Origin: Schlesneria paludicola DSM 18645
GTDB lineage: Bacteria > Planctomycetota > Planctomycetia > Planctomycetales > Planctomycetaceae
NCBI RefSeq assembly: GCF_000255655.1
Contig: NZ_JH636434.1
Span: 692,661 to 756,660, forward strand
Length of the DNA: 64,000 nt
Reading direction: 5' to 3'
Every line of letters starts with the position of its first letter. Position 1 is the first letter of the stretch. The notes under the pieces were generated by a model. That model made no database searches and was not told the origin of the DNA. It was given only the letters and a program-made list of their open reading frames with translations. The position numbers were made by a program, and so were the translations under genes. Below are positions 55,397 through 64,000 of the stretch, piece after piece.

Positions 55397-56242
55397 CTAC
55401 TCGGCTTTCTGGCAGAGTGGACAGAAAAACGTGGCCCGCTGTGCCTGAACGACGCGGACGATCTGACCCAGACGACAGACCAGGCATGGCTGGCCGTCGC
55501 GCTTGTAGACCTGATGCTTGTTCTGATACCGGCCATTCTGATTCAGCGCATTGCGATATGTCCCGTCACCCAAGGTCGAACCTTCATATTCGATGGCGGT
55601 CAGCAAGATCTCCTGCACCGCCTGCACCATCCGTTTGAGTTCACGCGGACCGATTGTGTTTGATTCCGTCGCAGGATGAATGCCTGCTCGATGCAGTATC
55701 TCACTCGCATACAGATTCCCAATTCCCGCGACCACCTTCTGATCGAGTAGGACAACCTTGATTGCCCGCTGGGTTCTCGAACAACTTTCGGTCCATTGTG
55801 AAAGTGTCATTTCAAGGGCATCAGGCCCCAGCACACTTGAACAATAGTGAGCCTCGAGTTGCCCCGAATCGAAAAGTTGCACGGTCCCCAGGCCACGCCG
55901 ATCCCAAAACCAAAGCGATTCGTAGGGCTGACCGTCATCGAACGTCCATTGCAGTCGCAGATGCTCCGTGTCAGGTGGATCAGTCAACACGACCAGCCCG
56001 GTCATTCGGGGCTCCAGAACCAGCGACGATCCATCAGCCACGTCAAGGACCACACGCTTGCCCAACCGGCGAACGGCCGAGAACTGATTGCCAATCAACC
56101 GCTTTTGCAGTTTGGGTAGCTTGGGCCATACTGAGATCGGCCTGCACGTATTGGGGCACGCCGTCACGGCGCGAATCGTCCGACCAACGACGTGGGGACG
56201 GATCCCGCGGACCATCGTTTCCACTTCGGGAAGCTCCGGCAA
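55397..56242 (-). CDS. mutM: Formamidopyrimidine-DNA glycosylase
   Basis: 281 residues from a TTG at 56242, preceded by AGGAG. The open frame continues upstream, but the catalytic N-terminal proline must be residue 2, and TTG-Pro-Glu-Leu-Pro-Glu fits exactly. It removes 8-oxoguanine and formamidopyrimidines and nicks the strand. LPELPEVETMVRGI (Pro2, Glu3), the Lys in GKRVVLDV, the helix-two-turn-helix GIGNLYASEILHRAGIHP and the zinc finger CLVC...CPLCQ are intact. The stop is at 55397. Confidence 0.96.
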   Translation of the reverse strand: MPELPEVETMVRGIRPHVVGRTIRAVTACPNTCRPISVWPKLPKLQKRLIGNQFSAVRRLGKRVVLDVADGSSLVLEPRMTGLVVLTDPPDTEHLRLQWTFDDGQPYESLWFWDRRGLGTVQLFDSGQLEAHYCSSVLGPDALEMTLSQWTESCSRTQRAIKVVLLDQKVVAGIGNLYASEILHRAGIHPATESNTIGPRELKRMVQAVQEILLTAIEYEGSTLGDGTYRNALNQNGRYQNKHQVYKRDGQPCLVCRLGQIVRVVQAQRATFFCPLCQKAE

Positions 56243-56675
56243 AATCCGCACTCCTGTTAAGAATTGATTATCAGTTAAAAATTGAGCGTGAGATTCAAGG
56301 GAACGGGGCAAGTGACGCGGCCAGAAGTCCCTGACAGGTCGGCGAACATGGCCCGAAGTCTCGCTGACCTGCGTGCTATGCGTCCATCGAACTGTCAATT
56401 CGGGTTTGACACTCGATGCATCTCGTTCGAACGCCAGTCGGTTGGGGCCAGTCGTCCCGAATGTACCGATTATTCTAGCCGTCCATCGCATTCTGGCGAT
56501 CAGCGCGACCGGACCAAACGGCACAAGCCGGAATTCGCAGAATCTGCTTGACGTTGCCCGACACACGGACGATTCTAATCTGATACTTAGAGTGCCGGAA
56601 TTGTCGGTGAATTGTTGCAACTGAATTTTTCGGCATTGCTCTGCGTCCCTCCCCGTCTGCCACGAGGAACCTCGT
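56243..56675. other. Intergenic region between mutM and the DUF1598 gene
   Basis: About 430 bases between divergent starts. The upstream extension of the mutM frame has no family similarity. Presumed promoters only. Confidence 0.4.
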
Positions 56676-58421
56676 ATGGTCCACCAAGGCCGCGTCTGTT
56701 TCGGTTTTCGCCGCATCGTCGGACAACTGCTGACGCACTCAAGCTGTGTCGCGGTTCTGGCCTGCTCCGGTCTGGCTGCGGATTCACTCAGTGATCGCGA
56801 TCAACGCGTCGCCGATCATCTTGCCGCCGGAGAATTCGGCCCCGCCTTGGCGATCGCAACAGAAACCGCGAATACCGATGAACAAGCATCGCTCTTGAAA
56901 CAAATTGCCACCGCACAGCAAGAGGCTGGTGATCACGATGCGGCACAGGGCACGAGCCGACGCATGCCGCGGGCTGCTGCCACCAAAAGCAATCTGTTGG
57001 CAGCACGCCCCGACACGGCCCGGCTGGCAGGAGGGCAGGCCAACTTCGGGATGCTCATCAACCTGATTCAGCGAAATACCAGCGGAAAATGGGACGACGT
57101 CGAAGGTGAATCGGCGATCACCCCTTTTCAGACGGGGGTCCGTGTTTCCCCCGCAGGACTTCTGCATCGTGTGACGGAACAAGAAAACTCCGGCCAGTTG
57201 CAGGCGATGGGTGTTCGCGCCCGGCAGGCAGACCTGAATAGCGATGTCTCTCATAAGAGCGAACTTCGAATGGTGTCGCTCACGCGGCTCGAACGCGAAG
57301 TGGCTCGACGAATGGAAGAAGGGCTGCCCATTCCGGAAACCATGTCACAACTGGCCGGACTGTCGCAGGTCAAGTTTGTCTTCGTCTATCCAGAAACAAA
57401 CGAAATTGTCGTCGCCGGCCCCGCAAACGGCTGGGAATACAATCCGCAGGGACAACCGATTTCGCTTAACGATGGCCGACCGACGCTGCAACTCGATGAC
57501 CTCGTCACGGTGCTGCGGACATTTGCCTCGGGTAAAGCGGATTTTGGCTGCTCGATCAACACCCGCGACGAGGGAGTCAAGGCGCTGCAGGAATTCGCCA
57601 AGTCCTCGACGAAATCAGGGGGGCTTGATCCATCCGCAACGCGTAAGTGGGTTAACGACCTGCAAAGTGCCCTGGGGCGTCAAGACGTCGTTGTCTGGGG
57701 GGTGCCTCAGGACAGCCGCGTCGCGCGAGTCATCGTCGAAGCCGATTATCGCATGAAATTGATTGGAATCGACAAGCTGGACGCGGGCAAGGAAATCCCA
57801 AGCTACTTCGATTTGCTGCCCGTTGCCCAGCAGAAGAGCCAGAACCTGGATGCACTGCGATGGTGGTTGGCACTGAAGTTCGATGGCGTGACGCACAGCA
57901 ACGACAAGACCGCCTTCGAAATGCACGGTTCATCCGTGCTCTGTCAGTCGGAAAATCAGTTGCTCACAGCCGATGGCAAGCACGTTCCGACCGGACAATC
58001 GGAAGCCACCAACCGCCTGTTTGCCGAGAACTTTACAGCCAATTACGACAAACTGGCCAAGCGTGATACGGTGTTCGCCGATACCCAGAACATCTTCGAC
58101 CTGGCCCTGTGTGCCGCCTTGATCAAACACGAAGGCTTGGCCGACAAGGCGAGCTGGAACATGGGTGTGTTCGCACCTCACGGGGCCTACACCCCAGCCA
58201 GCTATGCGGTCCCGAAAGAAGTCGATTCTGTCGTCAATCATCGCGTATATTCTCGCCGTAACATTGTGGTGCAAGTGGCCGGCGGCGTCAGGGCGGATGT
58301 GATGGCCGCCGCGAAGGACGTCTCGCTGAACACCACTGAACCGCGGCTGGATGATGTGGGACGCGACGCCAAAGCCGCCAAGTTGCCCGTCGGACGCTGG
58401 TGGTGGGACTCGACGAAGTAA
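56676..58421 (+). CDS. Exported DUF1598-type protein
   Basis: 581 residues, ATG preceded by GAGGAA. A signal-like segment (HSSCVAVLACSGLAADS) is followed by an N-terminal helical repeat region (QRVADHLAAGEFGPALAIAT) and a long conserved core (LERELVARR-like helix, LPIPETMSQLAGLSQVKFVF, ETNEIVVAGPANGW, LDDLVTVLRTFASGKADFGC). This pattern recalls the planctomycete DUF1598 family, whose function is unknown. The C-terminal part contains WNMGVFAPHGAYTPASYAVP and no recognisable enzyme motif. Likely periplasmic. Followed by a GC-rich hairpin. Confidence 0.7.
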   Translation: MVHQGRVCFGFRRIVGQLLTHSSCVAVLACSGLAADSLSDRDQRVADHLAAGEFGPALAIATETANTDEQASLLKQIATAQQEAGDHDAAQGTSRRMPRAAATKSNLLAARPDTARLAGGQANFGMLINLIQRNTSGKWDDVEGESAITPFQTGVRVSPAGLLHRVTEQENSGQLQAMGVRARQADLNSDVSHKSELRMVSLTRLEREVARRMEEGLPIPETMSQLAGLSQVKFVFVYPETNEIVVAGPANGWEYNPQGQPISLNDGRPTLQLDDLVTVLRTFASGKADFGCSINTRDEGVKALQEFAKSSTKSGGLDPSATRKWVNDLQSALGRQDVVVWGVPQDSRVARVIVEADYRMKLIGIDKLDAGKEIPSYFDLLPVAQQKSQNLDALRWWLALKFDGVTHSNDKTAFEMHGSSVLCQSENQLLTADGKHVPTGQSEATNRLFAENFTANYDKLAKRDTVFADTQNIFDLALCAALIKHEGLADKASWNMGVFAPHGAYTPASYAVPKEVDSVVNHRVYSRRNIVVQVAGGVRADVMAAAKDVSLNTTEPRLDDVGRDAKAAKLPVGRWWWDSTK

Positions 58422-58510
58422 AGCAGGGTCTCGAGCGGGCAATCTGTCAACAAATGCCCGCCCAATATCCGAACCTTGATTTCGTCCGCATGTCTTTGTC
58501 ATGTGGATCA

Positions 58511-58540
58511 TCGGGCCGTGCAAGCGGCCCGAATTTCGTT
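58511..58540 (+). terminator. Probable terminator after the DUF1598 gene
   Basis: TCGGGCCG (58511-58518) and CGGCCCGA (58525-58532) form a perfect 8-bp stem with a six-base loop, then ATTTCGTT. It stands 90 bases after the stop. Confidence 0.6.
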
Positions 58541-58631
58541 GAATCACCGAGGTTTGCGCCAGAATTTGAGCGTACCGCTCAGGTGCCAAATGACGCCGGG
58601 CCAAATTGGCGTCTGAAAGACTGCCCGCACT

Positions 58632-59498
58632 ATGCAAGTTGTGATCACTGCCGTCGGACCTGACAATCGTGGTCTTGCCGACCCGATCGTCCACCATGTG
58701 ACCGCTGCCGGCGCCAACATCTTCGAAATCCAGATGTACGATCACGATTCCGAGCGGCTGTTCGCGATGCTGCTGCGGTGTGACTGGCCATCTCCGGCGT
58801 CCGAGATCGCCGCCTTGCGTCAGCAAATGCACGAAATTGGCCACGAGAAAGGGCTGTCCATCCGCACCTGGTCGCGCGATGAGCGGACCGAGCCGCCGCG
58901 ACTGGCCATTTGCACGACATTTCGCCCCGAACCGGCCCTGGCCCTGTTGCGATCGATTCGTGACAAACGATTGAATGCGACCGCGGCCGTGATGCTCGGC
59001 AATCGAAACAGTTGCCGCGGAGTTGCAGAACAGTTCGGTGTCGACTGGCACAACATCGGCGATGCACGAGGCGAGCCCGACAACGCGCGGATGATCGAAC
59101 TGTTCGACCAGTACGAAGTCGACTACATCGTGCTCGCGCGGTATATGCGTGTGCTTCCCGCGAGCACCTGCTGGCGATTTGCTGGCCGAATTATCAATCT
59201 ACACCATGGCCTGTTGCCTCCCTTCCCTGGTTTCCGCCCCTACGAAGACGCGTACCAGCACCGCATGCTGACCTATGGCGCGACCGTCCACTTCATCGTC
59301 CCCGAACTGGATGCGGGAAATCAGATCATCCACCAAAGCACGTTTACCGTTTTCCCAGGGACATCACTGGAATTGATCAAGCGACAGGGTGAAACGGATC
59401 ACGAGCCCAGTTGCCTGGTCGAAGGCATTCGGCGGGTGGTCGACCGGGAAGTCGAACTACACTTCCACCGTGTCGTTCGCCGCGGGCAGCTTGGTTGA
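58632..59498 (+). CDS. purU: Formyltetrahydrofolate deformylase
   Basis: 288 residues. It hydrolyses 10-formyl-THF to formate and THF, balancing one-carbon pools. An N-terminal ACT domain (MQVVITAVGPDNRGLADPIVHHV) precedes the formyltransferase fold. The active site is visible in FAGRIINLHHGLLPPFPGFR (Asn and His of the N-x-H-x-S/G-x-L-P motif) and TYGATVHFIVPELDAGNQIIHQ (catalytic Asp). In the N-x-H segment the usual Ser is Gly (HHGLLP), and Leu-Pro-Pro-Phe-Pro-Gly-Phe replaces LPAFPGA; this may be lineage variation. Full length and intact. Confidence 0.9.
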   Translation: MQVVITAVGPDNRGLADPIVHHVTAAGANIFEIQMYDHDSERLFAMLLRCDWPSPASEIAALRQQMHEIGHEKGLSIRTWSRDERTEPPRLAICTTFRPEPALALLRSIRDKRLNATAAVMLGNRNSCRGVAEQFGVDWHNIGDARGEPDNARMIELFDQYEVDYIVLARYMRVLPASTCWRFAGRIINLHHGLLPPFPGFRPYEDAYQHRMLTYGATVHFIVPELDAGNQIIHQSTFTVFPGTSLELIKRQGETDHEPSCLVEGIRRVVDREVELHFHRVVRRGQLG

Positions 59499-59712
59499 AT
59501 CACAGACCGAGTTCGGTCAGGATGTCATCGTGAGTTGTCAGTCCATGCCAACTTGGCGGCGTGCGAGTGAAGCGTCAAACCGGAATTGGCACGTTGACGA
59601 ACGCGTTACGAGCAGACCCACGAACCTGCGGACGAGGCTCTCCCACCTGTCAGGACAACGCGGCTGCGCGACCTGGCCTCCCCATGGATGATGTCATCTG
59701 AGATTGGATTAT

Positions 59713-60153
59713 ATGCCCGACGAACGTCCTGAATTGACGATCCGTTTGATGGACGCGACAGACCTTGATCGCGGGTTTTTGGAAGCAATCGGCGCCCTTA
59801 GGCCCGCCGAATTGACGCGAGATCAAGCGATTAGCATCTACCGCCATCGATTGCGATCGCGCGTTCGGACCTATGTGGCAATCATCGACAACCGCATCGC
59901 AGGCACGGCGGCGGTGTTCATCGAGCCAAAATTCATCCATTCCGGGGGGATCGTCGGTCATATCGAAGATGTCGCCGTGCATCCGGCCTTTCAAAAGCAC
60001 GGTGTGGGGCGAGCTTTGGTCGTTCATCTCTTGAATGAATGCCGAAATTTCCACTGCTACAAGGTGATCCTCGACTGCGCGGAAGGCGTCATTCCATTCT
60101 ACGAAAAGCTCGGATTTCACCGCTGGGAACGAGCGATGCGTATCGACCTATAG
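59713..60153 (+). CDS. GNAT acetyltransferase, GNA1-like
   Basis: 146 residues from the ATG at 59713. It shows the GNAT acetyl-CoA site (VHPAFQKHGVGRALVVHLLN, Q-x-x-G-x-G pattern) and, ahead of it, YVAIIDNRIAGTAAVFIE and GIVGHIEDVAVHPAF. The C-terminus CYKVILDCAEGVIPFYEKLGF closely resembles eukaryotic-type glucosamine-6-phosphate N-acetyltransferase (GNA1), which makes GlcNAc-6-P for UDP-GlcNAc. Bacteria normally use GlmU for this step, so the substrate needs testing. Soluble. It converges with the sigma-factor gene across a strong shared hairpin. Confidence 0.75.
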   Translation: MPDERPELTIRLMDATDLDRGFLEAIGALRPAELTRDQAISIYRHRLRSRVRTYVAIIDNRIAGTAAVFIEPKFIHSGGIVGHIEDVAVHPAFQKHGVGRALVVHLLNECRNFHCYKVILDCAEGVIPFYEKLGFHRWERAMRIDL

Positions 60154-60209
60154 CTTGCAACGATGGTATCCGCCCCTGTGGCCACAGATCCCGTTCATAC
60201 AAAAGTAAC

Positions 60210-60262
60210 AGCCCGGATCGAATGCGTTCCCTAGGAAAACATTCGATCCGGGCTGTTTTTTC
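60210..60262. terminator. Strong hairpin between convergent genes
   Basis: A 15-bp perfect stem (60210-60224 with 60240-60254) with a 15-base loop, followed on the plus strand by GTTTTTTC. It should end the GNA1-like transcript. The minus-strand side is followed by TGTTACTTTTG and may also end the sigma-factor transcript, whose stop is 128 bases away. Confidence 0.88.
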
Positions 60263-60381
60263 GGCCACCGGTGAAGCGTGCCACCAGGATTGCAATCCGG
60301 GTTCGCCACGCCTTCGCGCCATTCAAGACGCGTCGGCGTGACGAAGGTCTTTACCCGATCAATCAGACATGCCACGACGAT

Positions 60382-62043
<1,662 letters not shown>

Positions 62044-62601
62044 GTCACGCCTCCCGCCATGAAGAGACAGGTTTTGGTCAATCACTTTCGTCGAGAATCG
62101 ACCGTGTCACACTGACAGCTCAATTCCCGACCTGTTCTACGATGCAAAGCGAGTGCCGTTTGAGTCACCCTATGGATTGTGTTCGTCAAGACGTCACAAC
62201 CTATCCATACGCAAAAACCGGACACTGAGATCAAAATAAAAGTTCACAACCTTGGAAATTTCTGCAATCCGTTACACACAAAGACGCTCCGTCTTTATTT
62301 TGCGGCAAGAACCGATCACTTGAACACCACGTAAGGGCAAGTCCGGAGGAAATTGCCGCTGCCATTCCTGCTGGCCCGCCATCGCGAAACGACCGCTTCG
62401 CAGTCGTCACACTGGTATATACCGTCAGACGGACCAGACCTTACACCGCCCGAAAAGAAGGCCCAATCGATTCAGCCCGAGCGTTCGAGCAGAGACTGTA
62501 CGAAACACCGGCGTGACTCATTCGAGGTTGAAGGCCGCGGCCCCCGAATCCGAATCAAGAACTGACGAAGTAGATCAAGGCATCGTCTTGAGGAGGAACC
62601 G
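62044..62601. other. Upstream region of the sigma-factor and small membrane genes
   Basis: About 560 bases between divergent starts. It contains a short palindrome AAAGAC-GCTCC-GTCTTT near 62281-62297 followed by ATTTTG, which may be a regulatory site or a weak terminator. A 70-codon plus frame (62353-62565) lacks a ribosome site and similarity. Confidence 0.35.
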
Positions 62602-62814
62602 ATGTTCAACCTGTTGCAAACAGCCAATGATGACCAAACAGCAATTTTTGCGTGTGCGGCGACCATCATCGGTGCGGCGGCGTTGGTTTTTGCTAGTTTT
62701 CACCTGGGTCCAGCCGGACAGCGACTAAAAAATCGCCAGCGAGCTCAATCGGCAATCGGTTACCCGAACGCCCCTGAATTGGATCGCGGCGTGTCGCAAG
62801 AACGCGCCGCTTGA
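62602..62814 (+). CDS. Small single-helix membrane protein
   Basis: 70 residues with an unusually strong ribosome site (GAGGAGGAACCG directly before the ATG). One hydrophobic helix (TAIFACAATIIGAAALVFASF, residues ~13-33) is followed by a basic stretch (GQRLKNRQRAQS), so the N-terminus faces out or the helix is a signal anchor. No family recognised. It ends 198 bases before the next gene on the same strand. Confidence 0.6.
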   Translation: MFNLLQTANDDQTAIFACAATIIGAAALVFASFHLGPAGQRLKNRQRAQSAIGYPNAPELDRGVSQERAA

Positions 62815-63012
62815 GCTTCAAGACAATCATCCGGGTGGCCAAGGCCGACTTCGCGTCGCGGCGGCCACCGGAGAACCGATGTTCGGGCTCATTCCGGATT
62901 CGACGGAACGAATTGACGATTTGTACGTATGACTCGCCAAAATCCGATGGCAAGTCGTCGGTTGACGCGATATTTTTCATCGAACATTCGGTTTGCGGCG
63001 GGAGATGATGTC

Positions 63013-63537
63013 ATGCGAATTTCGATGCGATTCATGCTGGCGGGCGGATTGGTGGCGTTTGGCTACGTGATGGGAAGCACCGCGATATTTCGCGTGGCTC
63101 AGGCACAACCCGATGCCGCGACGCCCTCTGAGGACGCGATCAAGAAGATTGGCGATGCCAATGTCTCCCTCCGATCCGCAGCCCTGCAGTTGACATCTGA
63201 GTCGCGGTATTCATCGGCCACCAAATCCGTGAATTCTTATGCGGTGCTGGTGGGCGGGATCGACGTCAAAGAAGATCTGGAAGACGGCCATGGGGTCGAC
63301 CCCGAGACGTTTGCGGCCCTGAACGTCGCGATGTACGAACTCAAGAAGAACAACGTCAAAGACGATTCGCTGGCGGACTGGATCGATCCAAACTTGTTCT
63401 CGTATGACGCAAGCGGTCATCTCATGTATCGGAATAAAGTGCTGCGGATTTATTCAATTTCGCGTTTGCGCAAATTGAACGCACAACGAATGGTTGTGCT
63501 TGGCGAAGCCAAAGACGCCAAGACGCCAAAACAATAA
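63013..63537 (+). CDS. Exported hypothetical protein
   Basis: 174 residues from the ATG at 63013, with GGGAG eight bases upstream; the open frame extends 84 bases further without support. A signal peptide (FMLAGGLVAFGYVMGSTAIF) precedes a small soluble domain with RSAALQLTSESRYSSATKSV, SYAVLVGGIDVKEDLEDGHG and LSRLRKLNAQRMVVLGEAK-like ends. No known domain recognised. It may be cotranscribed with the 70-residue membrane protein upstream. Confidence 0.65.
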   Translation: MRISMRFMLAGGLVAFGYVMGSTAIFRVAQAQPDAATPSEDAIKKIGDANVSLRSAALQLTSESRYSSATKSVNSYAVLVGGIDVKEDLEDGHGVDPETFAALNVAMYELKKNNVKDDSLADWIDPNLFSYDASGHLMYRNKVLRIYSISRLRKLNAQRMVVLGEAKDAKTPKQ

Positions 63538-63858
63538 CGATCGCTCAAATGCGACACTCTTGGCAAAGTCGAGCGTCGCCCTTGGCACACCCTTCGAGAA
63601 TTGATGTACGAGAATTGATGTAACGGTGGACGCAAGAAACAGTGGCCGCAAAAACGCTTGAACGAATCCAGAAGTGAGTCTGGTCAAGCGATTTTGATCC
63701 CGCCAGCAGGACGAATGGAAATCCGACGACCTCGTTCGAATTTGTTTCCATCGCATACTTTCATCCGATAAACTAGGAACGCCCTTTCGCGCGGTACGAT
63801 TCGTGACAGTCAATTTCGACTCGACGACTCGTCCTTCATCAGAAGCGAGACTACGACA
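63538..63858. other. Intergenic region with a 14-base tandem repeat
   Basis: 320 bases between two plus-strand genes. CGAGAATTGATGTA occurs twice in direct tandem (63595-63608 and 63609-63622). No gene is supported; a minus-strand frame here is likely chance. Confidence 0.45.
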
Positions 63859-64000
63859 ATGAAACGATCCTTCTTCCGGCGATTGTTGTTGGTTCCCGTG
63901 CTCACCGCGGGTTTCACTTCGACCAACGTGGGTGCCGTGGAAGTCCCGACGCCAGCCAGCGTGTTGAAGCATACCCAGGGCAATGGTCAGATCGTCCAGG
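63859..64000 (+). CDS. Start of an exported protein gene (runs off the window)
   Basis: The ATG at 63859 begins MKRSFFRRLLLVPVLTAGFT, a basic N-terminus plus hydrophobic core, then STNVGAVEVPTPASVLKHTQ; cleavage is likely after the VGA segment. The frame is open to the end of the window. Only 47 residues are visible and the mature protein cannot be identified. Confidence 0.6.
   Translation, partial: MKRSFFRRLLLVPVLTAGFTSTNVGAVEVPTPASVLKHTQGNGQIVQ

Noticed and set aside
63454-63972. 172-codon minus-strand frame near the right edge
   Set aside because: It overlaps two plus-strand genes with signal peptides and good ribosome sites; its sequence is unlike any family.

Overview
This window looks like a chromosomal segment of a Planctomycetota bacterium (class Planctomycetia; the genus cannot be fixed from the sequence alone). 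The lineage call rests on protein families that are typical of that phylum: an ECF sigma factor fused to a DUF1559-like domain, a DUF1598-type secreted protein, a DUF6268-type barrel, a giant repeat protein with an 'LEPR-XLL'-like N-terminus, and a sigma-70 factor with an N-terminal array of helix-turn-helix domains. All functional calls come from reading the translations; no database search was run.

Layout. Bases 1-2150 are a small graveyard of mobile DNA: an IS3-type orfA at the left edge, the C-terminal third of an IS110-type transposase, a fragment of a membrane protein, and the C-terminal end of a tyrosine recombinase followed by a strongly structured element. All lie on the 3' side of a tRNA-Ser(UGA). 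Bases 2500-10100 hold mostly exported proteins: a Tyr/Gly/Pro/Ser-rich secreted protein, a degenerate alpha/beta hydrolase, a TolB-like propeller with a Tat-like signal, a membrane HEFGH protease-like protein, and a monohaem cytochrome-like protein. At 10.1-11.3 kb a protoglobin and an Rrf2-family regulator diverge from a shared region that contains an inverted repeat. From 11.6 to 28.5 kb come the ECF-DUF1559 fusion, the DUF6268 barrel, Tex, a U32 protein of the RlhA type, a large exported pseudo-esterase, an exported lactonase-type propeller, an RNase HII-like protein, a methyltransferase-like protein and FolP. From 28.5 to 32.9 kb lies a 1479-residue adhesin-like protein with about nine ~105-residue repeats and two cadherin-like C-terminal repeats. 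It is followed by a fatty-acid desaturase, TyrA and an unusual PurS-PurS-PurL fusion.

The centrepiece (38.5-51.3 kb, minus strand) is a complete respiratory operon of 12 genes: alternative complex III (ActA, B, C, D, E, F), a small membrane-anchored protein, an SCO-type copper chaperone, and a caa3-type cytochrome c oxidase (subunits II with a fused cytochrome c, I, III, IV). Almost every junction is a 4-base stop/start overlap. Electrons would pass from quinol through ActB/ActC/ActF and the haems of ActA and ActE to the cytochrome domain of subunit II and then to oxygen, with SCO helping to build CuA. The operon's last gene overlaps the 3' end of purL tail to tail.

From 51.5 to 64 kb the window carries a membrane-anchored 2-oxoglutarate/Fe(II) oxygenase, RsgA, tRNA-Glu(UUC), CsrA, a likely 42-residue basic protein, MutM with a TTG start, a DUF1598-type protein, PurU, a GNA1-like acetyltransferase, the multi-HTH sigma factor, and two small exported or membrane proteins. 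It ends inside a new gene with a signal peptide. Several one-carbon and purine enzymes (FolP, PurL, PurU) are present but scattered rather than in one operon. Several strong hairpins mark transcript ends.
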